A stretch of DNA of 64,000 nucleotides from Archilochus colubris (GCA_023079485.1 CM041083.1:63555810-63619809); one strand, 5' to 3'; shown: positions 10,961-23,478, counted from the stretch's first letter. Made by a program: numbers and translations. The notes: a model not told the origin generated them from the letters alone.

Positions 10961-13647
10961 CGGCACAACACGGAGTAGAGGAGGGGCGACCAGAGCACGG
11001 GGCTAGGGCCAGTTTGAGGAGTGGCCTCAAGGTGGTCTTGCCAGTGTTACAGCCATTGCCGAAGAGGCTCCGCGGGGGCCTGAGGGACATTTCTGGGATG
11101 TGAGGGATGTTTCTCTGGGGTGGCAGGCGCTGAGCTGGTAAAATCGATTTTCCTTGTACATGACAGCCATGAGTTAGGTAAAACAGATGTTACTCCGGTA
11201 AGGTGAATGTTACTCTGAGCTGAGAGATGTTGCTCCCTTTCCTTGAGTGTGACCACAGTGGTGTTCCCAGAAGCACCCAAATCCCTGGCCCACAGTGTCC
11301 TTCTCACTCACGTGTCCGTGGTGTGGCAGCAGACACACAGTCACAGACCACGGCATGCGGCATGGGAGAGGGTGCTCGTGTGAGTGGAAATGCAGAGTAG
11401 CAACTAAGTGCGTGGTCTCACGGTACGAGGGCCCGAGCATCCCATTTATGTCCATAACTAGCATGCTGTTTTATAAAACCTGCTTTGTTTTGTTTTGTTT
11501 TTCTGAGAATTATGGTGCAATACTTCCCTTAGCGGTATGGGTAAAACAACTTCCCCAAACCTATTTTTGTATGCTGCGGTGCACTTTGTTGCCCTGTATG
11601 TTTCATGCTTTTCCTCTGCCACTAGATAAGCATCCCTGTTGGTCTCCCTATGCAACTTTTCTCTGCCTCTGAGTGCTTTTCCTGCCTCCACTCTCCATTG
11701 TGTGATCTCTCACACTTGCTCTGCTGCCTGCACCCACATAACTCACCTGTTCAACTCTACGGTCGTTTGGTTTTTTTTTTGTTTTGTTTTGTTTTGTTTT
11801 GTTTTGTTGGTTTTTTTCCCCTGACAGAGCTGTTTCCCACACATGTACCAGCATTTATGTACTTGCTTCATTTTCTTCACTGCCAAAAACTTGCGTGTTT
11901 GTGCATCGTGTTCGCACTGGCATGTTTCCTGTATAATTTGCTCTTCCACATTTCACCTGCACACACAAACTGTCTTCTCCACTGATGCCCACTTGTCTGC
12001 CTACACATCAAGGACTCTTTTCTGTTGCCCTTTATTTGGGCTTTTGTGCCTGCATGCAGTGGACACATAAGGTATCTCCTTCCTTTATGCTCATCTTTGT
12101 CCATCTGTTTCTTTGGAGCTTGTCTGCTAAATGTATATCTCTAATGTCTTCCCCACCAGGTAGGAGGTCTGCAGGGGGACACCAGCACTCAGGTGGAAGC
12201 CTGTCCTTGCCTTTACTTCCCACATTTGCTGCTGGGAATAGACACATGAGCTGAAGTGACTGCTTTTTCTGATGGTAGCAGGTTTAACCTGTGGCTCCCT
12301 GACTTGTATCACAGGCACAGATGCTGTTTTAGAAGGGTAATGGATTTCCGTGCATGCTTTTCTTTCAAAAAGAGAAAAGTGGCCAGGAGACAGATTCCTC
12401 TTAAACCAGCATCCTATGGAGAACACCTGGGCTTACGCAACATAAAGGCAGAAATTCGAGTGGCATTTTTTAACCTTAAGCATCCAACCTATGGGCTAAA
12501 TTACAAGGTGTAGCAGTAGACCAACTACTTTTTGGTTTTCTGCTCATTTTTCTTCTTCTTTAAAGAAATTATCCAAGCATATGAAGGGAAAAGCATAAGA
12601 CTGAGCTGCCAGTGCAGAGCTGGGAAGGCAAGCTGGCTTTGTTCCAGCCATGGGTTTCCTCTGCTCCCAGGTTTTGTCGCTCACTTGCATCTCTGTGCCC
12701 AGGAGTGTTCGTGTGAGATTCCTCCTTTTTGGAAGGGAGTCCTTCCCTAGGTCCTTCTGTGCCTTCAGTATTAGCACACCTTTCCTTAGTAGCTATAAGC
12801 AGACCCTAAGTCCTTTTCCCAGTCTCTAGAGCACACACAATGAAAATGTCCTTCCATGTGTGACTAACCTCTCTTCAGGGAAAGCTGAAGCGGAAATCGT
12901 GGCTGCAGGGTCCCAGCTCTGCAAAGTCTTCTCTCGGCCCCTTCTGCCAGAACGCATTACATCAGTTGAATAAAAAAAATGAAGTTTTGAAAGAGCTGGA
13001 TCTAGTAAGTTGGGGGTTCCTCCTTTTTTTTTTTTTTTTTTTTTTTGGTAATAAGGTATGTCCTAATTCTATTTTCCAGACTTTTTCTACAAAGACCAGA
13101 AACACACTCTTTTAAAGAAAAATGTATGTTCATATATAATGAAGTCTCCAGGAGCTTGGACTTTTACAGAGACATCAAATATTGAGAAATTAAAAAAAAA
13201 AAACCAACAAATAAATCAGTCGAGTCACATTTAATGTTATTTGTTCCTTTCTCTAACCCAGTTGGTCTCTCTATTTCTGGACTAATTCAGATCTTGCGTC
13301 TTTGTCCTGAAGTCATTGGGCTTGGGTTTCAAGGCGCACAGGAAAACCATTTCTTTTCTGAAAACTGCATGATTGTTCATTTAAATGAAAATAAATTGTT
13401 TCTATTCATAAAATCTGTATTTCTAATGACTGATCAAAGTTGGAGTGAAAACTGTTTCATTTCCAAATTAATTGGACGCACACAATAAGCATTTCAGAGA
13501 GACTTTTAAACACAATACTGTTAAAATCAAGTTGTGGATAGCCAAGGCATGTTGTCATGTAAGACAAGGCAGTCTGTGATTTACTTCCATTTCTTGCAGA
13601 GAAAGGGACCTTCACTTACTGGAAAAAAGGCATACAGACTTTATTGA
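10512..13647 (+). CDS. Candidate three-exon gene for a ~59-residue basic protein (model)
   Basis: Model: join 10,512-10,517, 12,879-13,004 and 13,600-13,647. Exon 1 gives Met-Gln from an ATG at the 3' edge of the CpG island, then donor GTAGGA. Exon 2 (42 codons, both ends in phase 0) is bounded by TCTCTTCAG and GTAAGT. Exon 3 follows a good pyrimidine tract (TTCTTGCAG) and adds 15 residues (RKGPSLTGKKAYRLY) before TGA. An AATAAA follows at 13,990 with GT-rich sequence after it. The product would be lysine-rich (starting GKLKRKSW after Met-Gln), without a signal peptide or membrane segment, and I recognise no family. Caution: exon 3 lies in or at the edge of an old CR1 relic. The frame is also open upstream of the ATG to at least 9,981, and the transcript may be a lncRNA or 5' UTR exons of a distant gene. 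Confidence 0.27.
10961..11074. other. 3' shoulder of the CpG island
   Basis: GC content falls gradually here. No motif of note was seen. Confidence 0.4.
11075..11245 (+). repeat. Degenerate short repeat around ATGTTnCTC
   Basis: Five related words occur in 170 bases: ACATTTCTGGG near 11,087, ATGTTTCTCTGG near 11,108, and ATGTTACTCCGG, ATGTTACTCTGA and ATGTTGCTCCCT between 11,185 and 11,240. Spacing is irregular, so this is a decayed tandem repeat or a coincidence. Confidence 0.35.
11246..12878 (+). other. Putative intron 1 of the candidate gene; GTTTT microsatellites
   Basis: The stretch is pyrimidine-rich. It holds a short GTTTT repeat near 11,485-11,502 and a longer one at 11,771-11,808: a T-run, then five GTTTT units. 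Overlapping T/C-biased open frames at 11,295-12,255 have no family resemblance. Nothing else was found. Confidence 0.5.
12879..13004 (+). other. Candidate internal exon, 126 bp
   Basis: The exon is flanked by acceptor CTCTCTTCAG and a consensus donor GTAAGT. It is GC-richer and has more CpG than the surrounding intron-like DNA. One frame is open throughout with phase 0 at both ends. Its C-terminal half reads NALHQLNKKNEVLKELDL, hydrophilic and possibly helical. The other two frames are less suitable; one stops at a TAA near the middle of the lysine-codon run. No protein family was recognised. Confidence 0.4.
13024..13046 (+). repeat. Homopolymer T tract (23 bases)
   Basis: An uninterrupted T-run lies 20 bases after the exon 2 donor. 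It is not preceded by a recognisable retroposon. Length is probably polymorphic and subject to sequencing error. Confidence 0.9.
13047..13599 (+). other. Putative intron 2; no other feature
   Basis: AT-rich unique sequence with an A-run at about 13,192-13,203. An 84-codon open frame at 13,234-13,488 shows no family resemblance. Confidence 0.45.
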
Positions 13648-14110
13648 AGCTGAAGGCAGTGCAAAGAAGAGTCGTGGGAATTTTTCCTGAGCTGGAAGAA
13701 AAAAATCCTTTACTTATGGGAGATTTAAGGAATGTGGACATAGGTAGCGTTTCAGAAAGAAAAATAAGAGGTAGCATGGTGTGATACCTGAGCACTTTCA
13801 GCAGCACTGAGATAAGCTGGAGCTTGGACAGCTTTTTAATTCCAAAAGAGAACTTAAAGCATGTGGCTGGGCATTTAAGCTCTGTACATTCACAGTAGAA
13901 ACAGGCAATGTTTTTAACAGTGGGGTGATTTAACCAGCGGAACAAACGACTAAAGGCAGTGTTAGCTTCTCCAGGTCCCAAAATCTTAAAATAAAGAGTG
14001 AATGTCTTTTTGGAAAAGTCTGTTTACTGGAGCGTGAGTTCTTGGGCTTGCTGCAGAGATAACTGGCTGAGACTGTATGGACAGAATTACAGACAAGACC
14101 AGACCCTGCA
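13610..14110 (+). mobile_element. Ancient CR1/L3-type LINE relic, plus orientation
   Basis: The order of short matches to old amniote CR1 ORF2 and 3' ends is convincing. They run ATTGAAGCTGAAGGCAGTGC and AAAGAAGAGTCGTGGGAAT, then AGAAAAATAAGAGGTAGCAT, then ATGTTTTTAACAGTGGGGTG, GGAACAAACGACTAAAGG and CTTTTTGGAAAAG. Many indels and stop codons show it is long dead. It overlaps the candidate terminal exon and provides its AATAAA, so any transcript ending here would have an exonised CR1 tail. Confidence 0.6.
13990..13995 (+). terminator. Polyadenylation signal AATAAA, candidate
   Basis: A canonical hexamer is followed within 15 bases by GT/T-rich sequence (GAGTGAATGTCTTTTTGG). It suits the 3' end of the candidate small gene, about 340 bases after its stop codon. 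The hexamer lies within the CR1 relic. Confidence 0.35.
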
Positions 14111-15704
14111 ATCCGTCGCTGCCTTCCATCCAGGCTTTGGCTTAGGCCTTGGTAAAGCTTACGCAAACCTTCCCCAGCTCTGCGTGAGGCAGAGCAGCAG
14201 GGTCACTGGAAGCAGATTGTCACTTTTCAGCACAGCTGTTTCCACAAAGTAGGGATGGCTCTGGTGTGCCTCCTAATTGCGCGGCTGCTCTCTGCAAAAG
14301 CGCTTTTGCAAGGGGAGCCTGGTGTTGATGGCAAGCTGTCTGTATCTGGGGAGCTGCCACTTGGCCTTGGGAGCTGGGAAATGGGCAGCAAGGTCTGATG
14401 GATTGCAGAGGGGCTGCAGGGAAAGGAGTGCTGTGTGTCCCCTCCAGTCCCCAGGGCCTGTAAGACAAGCTTGAATTTGGCTGAGTTTGCGAGGCTTTAA
14501 CACCTCGTTTTTGCATTGTCACAAGCAATTGCCAGCCCTCTTCTACTCCCTGCTCCCTCAGCAAATGGAGCTCAGCAGGGTTCTGACACCCAAATGGCTG
14601 TACTGATGCTGTGGCCCCCATGTCGCTGGCTGGGTTTTTGCTGGTACCTTTCCTTTGGTACCTTTCCCTGTACCTAGCTGGTCGGGCTATGGCTCTTGTC
14701 AGGCTGCAGTGTCCTCCACACTTCTCTCAATAGCTTCCCTACTTCCCAGGGATGCTGCCTGGAGTAAACACTGGGGACAAAATGTCCATGCAATTGGTCA
14801 CTCTCCCACCTACTCACCCCAAGGGTGCCCCAGCCTGCTGCTGCAGCCCACCAGCAGTTTTGCTGGAGGTCCTCCCCAGGGCCTGGCAGCGGGAGATGCT
14901 GAGAGCTGTGTGAACCCCATCTCTTCCCCTTGGCATGTTACCTGTCTAAATTTAACTCCCTGTCCAGCTTCATCCATCCTAAGCCGACCTGTTCTCATGT
15001 GGCTGAGCTGTGGGTCTGGCTCCTGCTGCAGCGTTTCCTGGCTGCCTTGGGCTGGTGGTTTGCTGCTTGCTCCCTTTCTCTGGTGGATGCTGGCTCTTTC
15101 GAGGTCCCAGGCAAGCCAGTTCTCTCCATTTGTAGGTTTTATTTTTAAATCTGGTCGCACAGCCCTCAGGACTGGAGAGTCCCTTGTTCTCTCATCTTTG
15201 GTTGCTCTGAGTATTTACTCTGCAGTGGGCTTCAGGAAATCTCCCCTTGTTCCGCTGCAGCCCACAGCCATTTCCCTTCTGGCTGTGGTTGCTCCCAAAT
15301 GGAGACCAGGCATGCTGAGAAGCTCTCTGGCCATCCCTTAAGGGATAGTGCCTCTTTCTGTCCCCATCGGGACTCCAGTGGTGGGATTGGTAGGTGCTTC
15401 TCTGTGAAGGCATCTTTCTTGTTTCACTTTGTTCAGAGCTGGGCTTTCCCGACCTGGCTTTCATCCCAGTTTGTCTGGGGATCTAGTGATGTGCCCCTTA
15501 GCTTCGGAGGAACTGAAGTGAGAAGCAGAGGAGAGGAGCACTCCTGTTTCTTTTGAGCTGGACAGAATAAATTTTCTTTAAAGTTTCAGAGTTTGGGATA
15601 GTAAATATGGCCCAACTTGGCAGCCTTCATCTAAATAAAACTGTTGGGATCAAGCCATTCATGTCCTGCCTAACCCTGCAATAGACCCCTAATTGATCTC
15701 TGCT
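14111..15704. other. Intergenic; one long unsupported open frame
   Basis: GC-moderate sequence with few stop codons. A 228-codon plus-strand frame (14,655-15,341) is rich in Ser, Leu, Cys and Trp and matches nothing I know. Overlapping frames on both strands over the same DNA argue for chance. No splice-consistent exon set was seen. Confidence 0.45.
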
Positions 15705-15845
15705 TTTCCAGGCATGCCTGCTTGTCATGTAGTTAATGCTGTGGTCAACCACATGAGAGGGATGGTTTGAATCCTGGCCTCCTCTGTCACTCTTTGAGCT
15801 AACCCGGTGGCCTTGTGTTTAATACTCTTGTATTCAGAGGAAAGG
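15705..15845 (-). mobile_element. MIR-type SINE relic, minus orientation
   Basis: On the minus strand the order is CACAAGGCCACCGGG, AGCTCAAAGAGTGACAGAGG, AGGCCAGGATTCAAACC, then TTGACCACAGCATTAACTAC. This parallels the MIR 3' half (AAGGTCACACAG, GTGGCAGAGCCAGGATTCAAACC, TTAACCAC). Divergence is high and the 5' part was not recognised. Confidence 0.5.
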
Positions 15846-18800
15846 TAATAAAGGCCAAAGTTTTCAGTAATGACCTGTGATTTGGGGTATCTGACTTGAA
15901 ACGCTGTCAAAAGTCCCCATTTTTTTCCAAGTTTCAGCTATTTCTGATGCTTGGGCAGGCTTAAGTTGCCTGGACTTGAGTACTCAAAATGACTGGTTCT
16001 TTTTGCAAACCTTCATCTCAGGATCTGGAGACGAATTGGGCAAAAAACCCTGACATAAAACAATGCACAAAATAGGTTTCTAGCAGGGTTACTCAAATGG
16101 AGCGAGCATTCTAGAGTGGGAATTGGTTCATGGCTGGAGAGCTCATGGCACCATTGCATGCAGAGATTTGAAAAAGAGTTCTTGGTTTAGTCTAATTTGT
16201 GGTTTTCAGTAGGTCATGGGAAGGGCTTGAAGGGTTTGATAGTTTTTCTCTTAGGGAAGGAAAAGAGAGCAGCACTGGGTTTTTTTATATTTAGATATCT
16301 CTGTGTGTATATATACATGAAGTTTAAGTCTTATTGTAAGGATTTGGGGAAAATAGATGATGTTTTCTGTAAACTCATCTCAGCTGCAAATGAAGGAAAC
16401 TGAAATGCTTGGGTGGAGCACATGCTTTGTGGTGTGGTTTTTTCATCATTAAGGTTAATAAAAGTCATACCAATGCTCGTATCTCAGTGGTCTCCTACAT
16501 TTGTCTTGCATTTGTTCTCTGTTCATCTTTTTTGCTGGTTTGGTATCATTGTTTCACTGAGTCCTGAAGTATTCTAACACCTCTATTATGAGTAAGTTGG
16601 AGTTCTAAAGCAAATTAAATGACACTGTCCCTGGCTTAGCTCTGAAAATGTTTCTAAGCTTTTTTATGCATCAGAAATGGCAAGAGAAACATATGAGCCC
16701 AAATATGTCTTCATTAATGGAACATTTTTCAGAAAAAATAATTTTGTGACTGTCAGGTTCATTACTCTCTGAGGTGTTCCTAGGTACTCCGAAGTTGTTT
16801 CTAATAATAAAAAATTGATACTGTACAAAAGAAAATTAACTTCCTTTTTTCCCCCCCTCCTCTTTTTACAAATAGAGCAATTCTAGAAGTTTCCTTATTA
16901 CATTCTGTTGCCCAGATTTGTTAATAATCACCATAAATATTGGTCCTGGCAGGATGTCAGGGTTTTGTTTAGTAAATATTTTGCCATGGTTATTTCTGTG
17001 TCACAGTTGGGAAGGTTTGGAGTATCCTGTGGCTGTCATCACTGTCAATTCTGCCTGGCCTTGCATCTTTGAAAACTAATAGGAGCTTTATAGTCTTATA
17101 TGAAGATGATGCAGGTCTTGATGGAGTAGCTCCACTACTCTGCATGCTGTAAAAGAAGCTTCTAGTTTCAGACCAAAATGTCAGCTCTTGCTCCACTACA
17201 TAGCGTGTCCAAAAATCCTAGATTTTCTCCAGTGTATGATGTGTCTAAACCGTGTTTCTCACTCCTTGTGGGTGGCTACAGCTTTTATACTGCCTGTGGA
17301 GATTTTGCAGTCTGACATATAGGTAGAGTGGAGTGAGGGCTCTTCTGAATTATGACCAGTTACTGTCCATATGCATTTTCTGTTTTCATAACTATTCCCC
17401 ATTTCTACCTTTTCTTAACAAGCTTTTTGGGAGTATTTGCCAAAGTACAGAACGAACTTCTATTTTTTTTTTTATTAATGGAAAGAAAGTTTTTAACTGG
17501 GGAAGCCTGGTAAGTGCATTGTTTACATTCAGCTTTTAACATAGCTGCACAGGTTCTTCCAGCATCTCTGCTATTTCCCAAGAAGCCTGCACACTTGTGA
17601 AAGACTCAAAAGCTGGTTGTCCCCTCCATACATAGCATGCTGCGATGATCTAAGAGTGGATCTTGTGTTCTGCACAAGAACAATTGCACTCCAGTGGCAT
17701 AGAATCCCATGTGACAACCAAAAATTTTGTCCAGAAGACATGTAAAGCTTCTGTATCTTCCATGAAAATGGTTCACTCTTAATGAACAGTGACAATTACC
17801 CTGATAATCTCTGTCTGAATTTGGCTGCCAGTGTTACGGGGTGTCCATGCCAGAGCAGTGCCAGCATGGCTTTTCTGCTCATGGAGCTGTGACACCTTTC
17901 CAAAGACCATGACTGAAGGCAGCAACAGCTCCTTTTGCAGGCACAGCTGTGGCTGCATTGGCATCTTTTTGCTCAATGGGGTGTTGGGAGGCATGTGGTT
18001 TTATTATTTATTTAAGAGCTCAAAAACAGCACCCATTCCCAAATTGTGTTTTGTCATTCAGAAGGTCCATCAGTCTACCAGGTGCTGGTCTGATGTTGAG
18101 ATCTGTGGATTCACTTGAACACAGCCCATTCCCTGTTTTGGTCTCAGGCAGATATTGCTGCTCTATTCAGTCACAGGGTAACTCTACCTGAATAAATTTT
18201 ACTTTTTCCTTCATCTCCTCTACTCAAATATGAAAAACCTTTGGCTTTAAATACCAACATCATCACATCAAATTTATCTCTTGATTCCATCACCATTTCT
18301 TTGGTAGTGCTTTCACTCAGTGTACCTCAGCATTGTGCTGAGTGAATCTTCCTGACTTGCAATCTGAGGTCCCACATCTCTGACTAGTTGCTGTAAATGG
18401 ACTTGCTATGTGATTTTTGTGCTGCCCTGACTTGCATGTTCATAGGTACTGTCCTGTGTGACCAAAGGAGCAGATGTTAGTGCCATAGTTACCTTTTTGG
18501 TTGAACTTTACAACCCTGTGTTTGGGATATACTTCTTTCTTTCGTTGTCTCCTTTTTCACAGAAGACTCTGGCTGGTTATTTCTTCACAGGGCAGAGGTT
18601 GCTGGTTGTTATAAATCTGCCCAGAGATGTATTCAGAAATGTTCTGGATCCCTAGAGTTTTGTGGTTTTTTGCAAATAATTAATATTAAAGAAGTAATAA
18701 ATCATTAGAGGTAATATTATGTTTCCAGAATTCCATCTGCCTTTTCTTTTCCAAAGTTTTGCAAAGCAGGCTTTTGCAAGGAGGTCTGTATTCTCCTGTG

Positions 18801-21800
18801 GTAAGATGGAGAAATGCTGCTTTGGAGAACATGTAGGCATATCCTCAGTCCCTACTCCTCATCTATATGCAGAGATGCGTTTCTGCTTGTCCAGTGCTCA
18901 TCTGACACCATGGACACTTTCCCCTAAATTAAAATTTGTATTGCTTTGTAATATTTCAGGGTATGGTGTTCCTAAACAAGTCTGGGTGTAGGTATGCCAA
19001 ATTCCTGGGCTTCTATGAGGAATCTCCTGTGTGTCTTCAGTGTGTATATCAGCATTGTGGACATCCATAGGCTTGGAGCAGATGCACAGTCCTCAAGCAG
19101 CAAAACAAGCAAACATGGAGCTGGTAAAATAAAAGGGCTTTCACAAGAAATCACCATTTGGTCTAAATTGAAATTTTCAGAAGAAAAACATTTTTGTCAT
19201 ACTGATGTTTCAAAACCTAATGATTTCTGTTTCCCATTGACATTCAGACTTAAAAGTCAGTTTAACCTGAAACAAGAATTTACATTTCATGCTTGTTTTG
19301 GATAAACATTTTATTTTTCATGCTTTGTTTCTATCAGTAATATCCTAGGGCTTTTCCCCCCCACATTTTCAAATCAAAAGCATTTTAAATTGTTCATGAC
19401 ATGAAATGATATTTTGTCCTGTCATCCTTATTTGGGATGCAGGCAAATATTGAAATCCCAGCCCTTCTTGGGGAGCAGAGACTGTTCTCCAACCAGATCC
19501 ACAAAAGTGTATTTCCACTGGTTTTGCTGGCTGGCTACTTCAGTACTTTGTGTGTGATCATTTGTAATTCACTGCAGACTGAATCCATGGCATGTCCACA
19601 TGGCTGGTCTGGAGGGGCTGAGGGCAGTTAATCTTTCTTGCTCTGTGTTATTCTTTCAAATTAATATCCAGATTTCTCTCCCAACATAAATTTTCCTTTC
19701 TAACCAGCATTTGGTAGTGCACCGTGCAGCTGCCTGATACATGTTCTGTGCACAGATGAGGACTCTGGTGCTCTCTCAGTCTAGCTACAAGCTCTTCTGT
19801 GAAATGAGGATGTTTCAAAACTTGAGACAGCTTCTTAGTCCTCTGTTGTTTGCAGCCTCTCAGACTGCCATATATCTTTCTGTTCCAAAGTTACTTTTTC
19901 CCCTGTCCACAGTTGTGGGGAACTTTTTCCTGCCAGGCTCTGTGCAGTGTGTCTCTGAAGCAGTTTTATAGTATTCCCCAGAAGCACACTTTTGTCAAGC
20001 TGCCTCAAAGCATAATCCAGAGAAAAGTCTCCGAAGGAAGATATGCCTTTTTCTGTTTGGCTTTGAGGTGTTATTGCCCCTCTTCCAAAAATGCAATTGG
20101 CTCCATCTACATCCCTAAGCTGTTTTGTTTGGAGTGAAGAGAGTTCGAAAAACCAAGGCAGGCCACACACATAAACAAAAGTGTGTGAAACCAATTAATC
20201 TAAATGAGCAAGAGACATATTCTTGAAGGAGAAAAGACTGTTTCTCACAGAAACTTCCCTTGAGTATGGCATTGGCGGGGCTGCTATAAACATTATGTCA
20301 CTGGAACAGTTATGAGCTAGGTGAATATTTTGAACTTGTTGGCTAGTATTGGCCAATAGTTAGAGGAAGAATGATGTTTCATTGTGTTTGAAGAGTCTTC
20401 CATCCTCTTTGGGAATATTTTAACAAATTATTTTCAGAATGGAAATGCTCACGTTAGCATGCTAAAGCATTGAACAAACCTAAATTTTGACATCTCAACT
20501 TCAAATATTTGCATTATAAACTTGATTGGAGGAATTGCATTCATCTAATCAGGGCTAAGAAGTCATACCTGTCATTCCTGTGTATTCAGGTAGCAGATAT
20601 TGTCAGCAATACATACACAAACAACCTACGGGATGGGAATTATTTTCAGTTTTTGTAAACAATTTTTAGTCTCCAATTAGAGAGAAATCTCATATTGCTT
20701 TTTAAAAAATCTGATAAGAAAAAGAGGTTTCCTCAAGCCATATTTTATAAACTGCTGTTCATCTCTGAAGTTGCAGGACTGTGAAACAGGACACCAATTG
20801 CAGGGATTTCTAACCCTGGTTAGCTCTTGGATGGTGATCACGCAGAGTGGCAGTGCCCAACCTTCCCCTCAGGATGAGGATTATTCATGTCTCAGCACAT
20901 GGTGGTCCTGTGCTTTAGTGTGCCCTAGGGTCAGTGATCACAATCAGATGCCCAGTTCCTCTCTGTGTCCCTTCAAATAATAGTGTCATCCCTGAGCCAG
21001 CTGGCCTGGGGCAGCAATAAAACTAGCTGGGAACAAAAAGCTGTGCTTGGTCTTTCTTGGCTGAGGGAAGGCCATGGAAAGAGCTCTTTAGAGACCACTC
21101 TTCTGGGGAAAGGGATGAAACTACGAGGCAGCTACTCCACTCAACCTCATTAATTGTCAGAGGAGAGGATGAAGCAGTGCAACTCTGAGAAATCAAAAGG
21201 CTTTGGCGTTGCAGTGTTACTCAGACATTTAAGTCTTTCCACTGTCATGAACTTTCCCTGACCCTACCTTACCTCTTGTTTGAGGATAAGGAAAATAATT
21301 AGAGAAGTTGCTTTGTGTTCCGCTCGGAGGTCTCCCTGATGAATCACACACTACTTAGTCCAGCCTCGAACTAAAAGTTTGTTCTAAGGAGTGGAGGGTT
21401 CCTAAAGGCTTGAACTAACCAACCATGTTACGGACAGCTGCAGGATAGGGGTCTTGCAAGGATACTCCTGTTCAGGCAACCTTGTCATTAAGGTTTTGCC
21501 CTGATTTCTTGTTTCATTTCTAGTATGTGATAGACAACTTTCCTAATTTTAGAAGAAAGTCTTTTACAGCTATCACTTGCATGTGTATGTTTTTTATTTG
21601 AGGCCAGGAGATTGTCCAGAAAGGAAGCCAAGAAGATGCCCTGTGTTTCTTTGCTACAGCTGGGAGTTTGTCTAGAGAAGGCATAGAGCCCTTCTTTTAG
21701 CTTTCTGGGTGTAAGGGAATCACCACGTACAACCTGCTGGTGCCAAAACCCAATAGGTTGGCAGATGCCTCTAAGCAGCCACTGCCTTTAGTCATTCTGA

Positions 21801-23435
21801 TCAGTATTCTTCATTCTCCTTGATGGAGGCTGAGAAGGAGATCACTTCCCAGGACCCTCTGGGCTTCCTGGAGCTGTGTTCTCTTTCTGACCCTCCCACA
21901 GCCCTGGGATGACCCGCTCCCAAAGGCATCTCTCTAGGAAGGTGTTTGCTGAAATGCAGCAAGCATTTGCAAGTTAGCTGGCTGTACACCACTGAAATTC
22001 ATCCCCCCTTGGGCACTTTTCTAGATCCCAAAAGCAGCCATCAGGCACCTAGATGTTGTTAAAGTGGCTTATTGTCCCCTAGATTCACATTAAGAGGAAA
22101 AGAAAAGAGGAGTCCCAGCATGTTCACATTTCCATGATGCTTGAGTAGTTCTCACACCATTTTTTCTCACAAGAAGCTCAAGGAGGAAAAGTAGATGCCA
22201 TTCTTGTCCCCCGTGTTCCCATCTGGTGCTTGGATGGAAATACAAAGAACATTCGACAAGACAAATAAATTAAACCGTTAATTTCTAGGGCTAATTACAG
22301 CTCTTGGGTTTGCTGCCAGACCTGAAAATAAAACTCCTCATGCAAAGTTTCCTTGCTTTGTTATTTTTGTTTGTTTGTTTTAAACAAAGCAAGTAAACAA
22401 GAGCCATACTAATGAATGGGAGAGGATGGTTTGCCCGGTTCATTTTCCTGTATTCCTCCCTGGGTTTTGCTCACTTGGTTGTGCCCCACGCTGTGCTTTG
22501 GGAGGGGTGTACCAGGCTAAATATATCTGCACTGCCTGTGAAATGCAGTATGGGGTGCTACGTCATTTGGTAGAGTTTACTTGGAAACTAAGGTGGGAAG
22601 CCAGCTTTTATTTTCAGCCTGGGGTCAGTTGCATTGGTCAGTCGGCTCACTCAGAATCGTCTGGATCAGGAGCTTGTCCTTGAAAGACAGATACAAAACC
22701 TAACCTCGAAACAAAAAGCCAGAACCAATTGCAGCAACAAACTAACACTGGGGCAACCGTATTTTTCTTGTTCAGCAACCAGATTTACAATTTGAGAGCT
22801 TCTTCAGATATGTTACCTTAAAAAAAAAAGCAAAAAGCCCCATAGCTCACATATCACGGCTTATTGAGGGAAGGGATTGGTGTGATGCTGCGTGCTCTAA
22901 ATATATCACAGAGAGCTCCAGCCCTGGCTGCACGGTGACAACTGCAGCCCTTGGGCTTTCACTTATGTTGAGGCAGAAATGTATACCTCCAAGAAATGTG
23001 TGAGGAACAGATGCAACTCAGTGACTAAAGAGGATTTAGATTTTGCAATTTCTAGTTCTCTTTTTTGGCTTGTCTTCCTCTGCCATTTCTGCTAGTGCAC
23101 TGAGAGTGATTTCATGGGAAGGGAAGTTATTCCCACAGCGTGGAAATGCTGAGGGGTGGATGCAGCGCAAGGAAGCCACCTGAGCTTGCTTTAGTCTCTG
23201 TCACACACAAGTAAAAGCAGCAGGGTAAAGTAAAAGCATAGCTGCATTGGTGACACATTACCCGTGCAAATGCAGGGGTGGAAATCCCTGCTCTTTCTCC
23301 ACAAGTTCACAAGGAGCACCTGCCTGCATGTCTGAGGTACTGCAGTCACACCTCTGGCTGCTGAATACATTTTTCTCTCTTCTTCCTTAGCCCCTCCAGA
23401 AGTGAGAGAATACCAGTGTTTCTATATGGCTAGCT

Positions 23436-23439
<4 letters not shown>
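15846..23439. other. Long gene-free stretch
   Basis: Mostly AT-rich unique sequence with no supported exon, CpG island or recognised repeat. Open frames are all below 125 codons with no family resemblance. Within it, 22,255-22,400 has homeodomain-like cores (CTAATTAC at 22,291) and a TTTGTTTGTTTGTTTT run, and could be a small regulatory element. This might be intron of an overlapping distal transcript, but nothing in the sequence proves it. Confidence 0.5.
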
Positions 23440-23468
<29 letters not shown>

Positions 23469-23478
23469 AAGAAGAAGG
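23440..23478 (+). repeat. A28 homopolymer followed by GAA repeats
   Basis: 28 consecutive A residues are followed by three GAA units and GGAAAAAA. A 3' poly-A of a retroposed sequence was considered, but the DNA to its left shows no recognisable gene or element. Confidence 0.85.

Noticed and set aside
9803..10978. 391-codon and other long frames in the left CpG island
   Set aside because: Several frames on both strands are open at once, as expected where stop codons are rare; translations are Pro/Arg/Gly-rich without domains.
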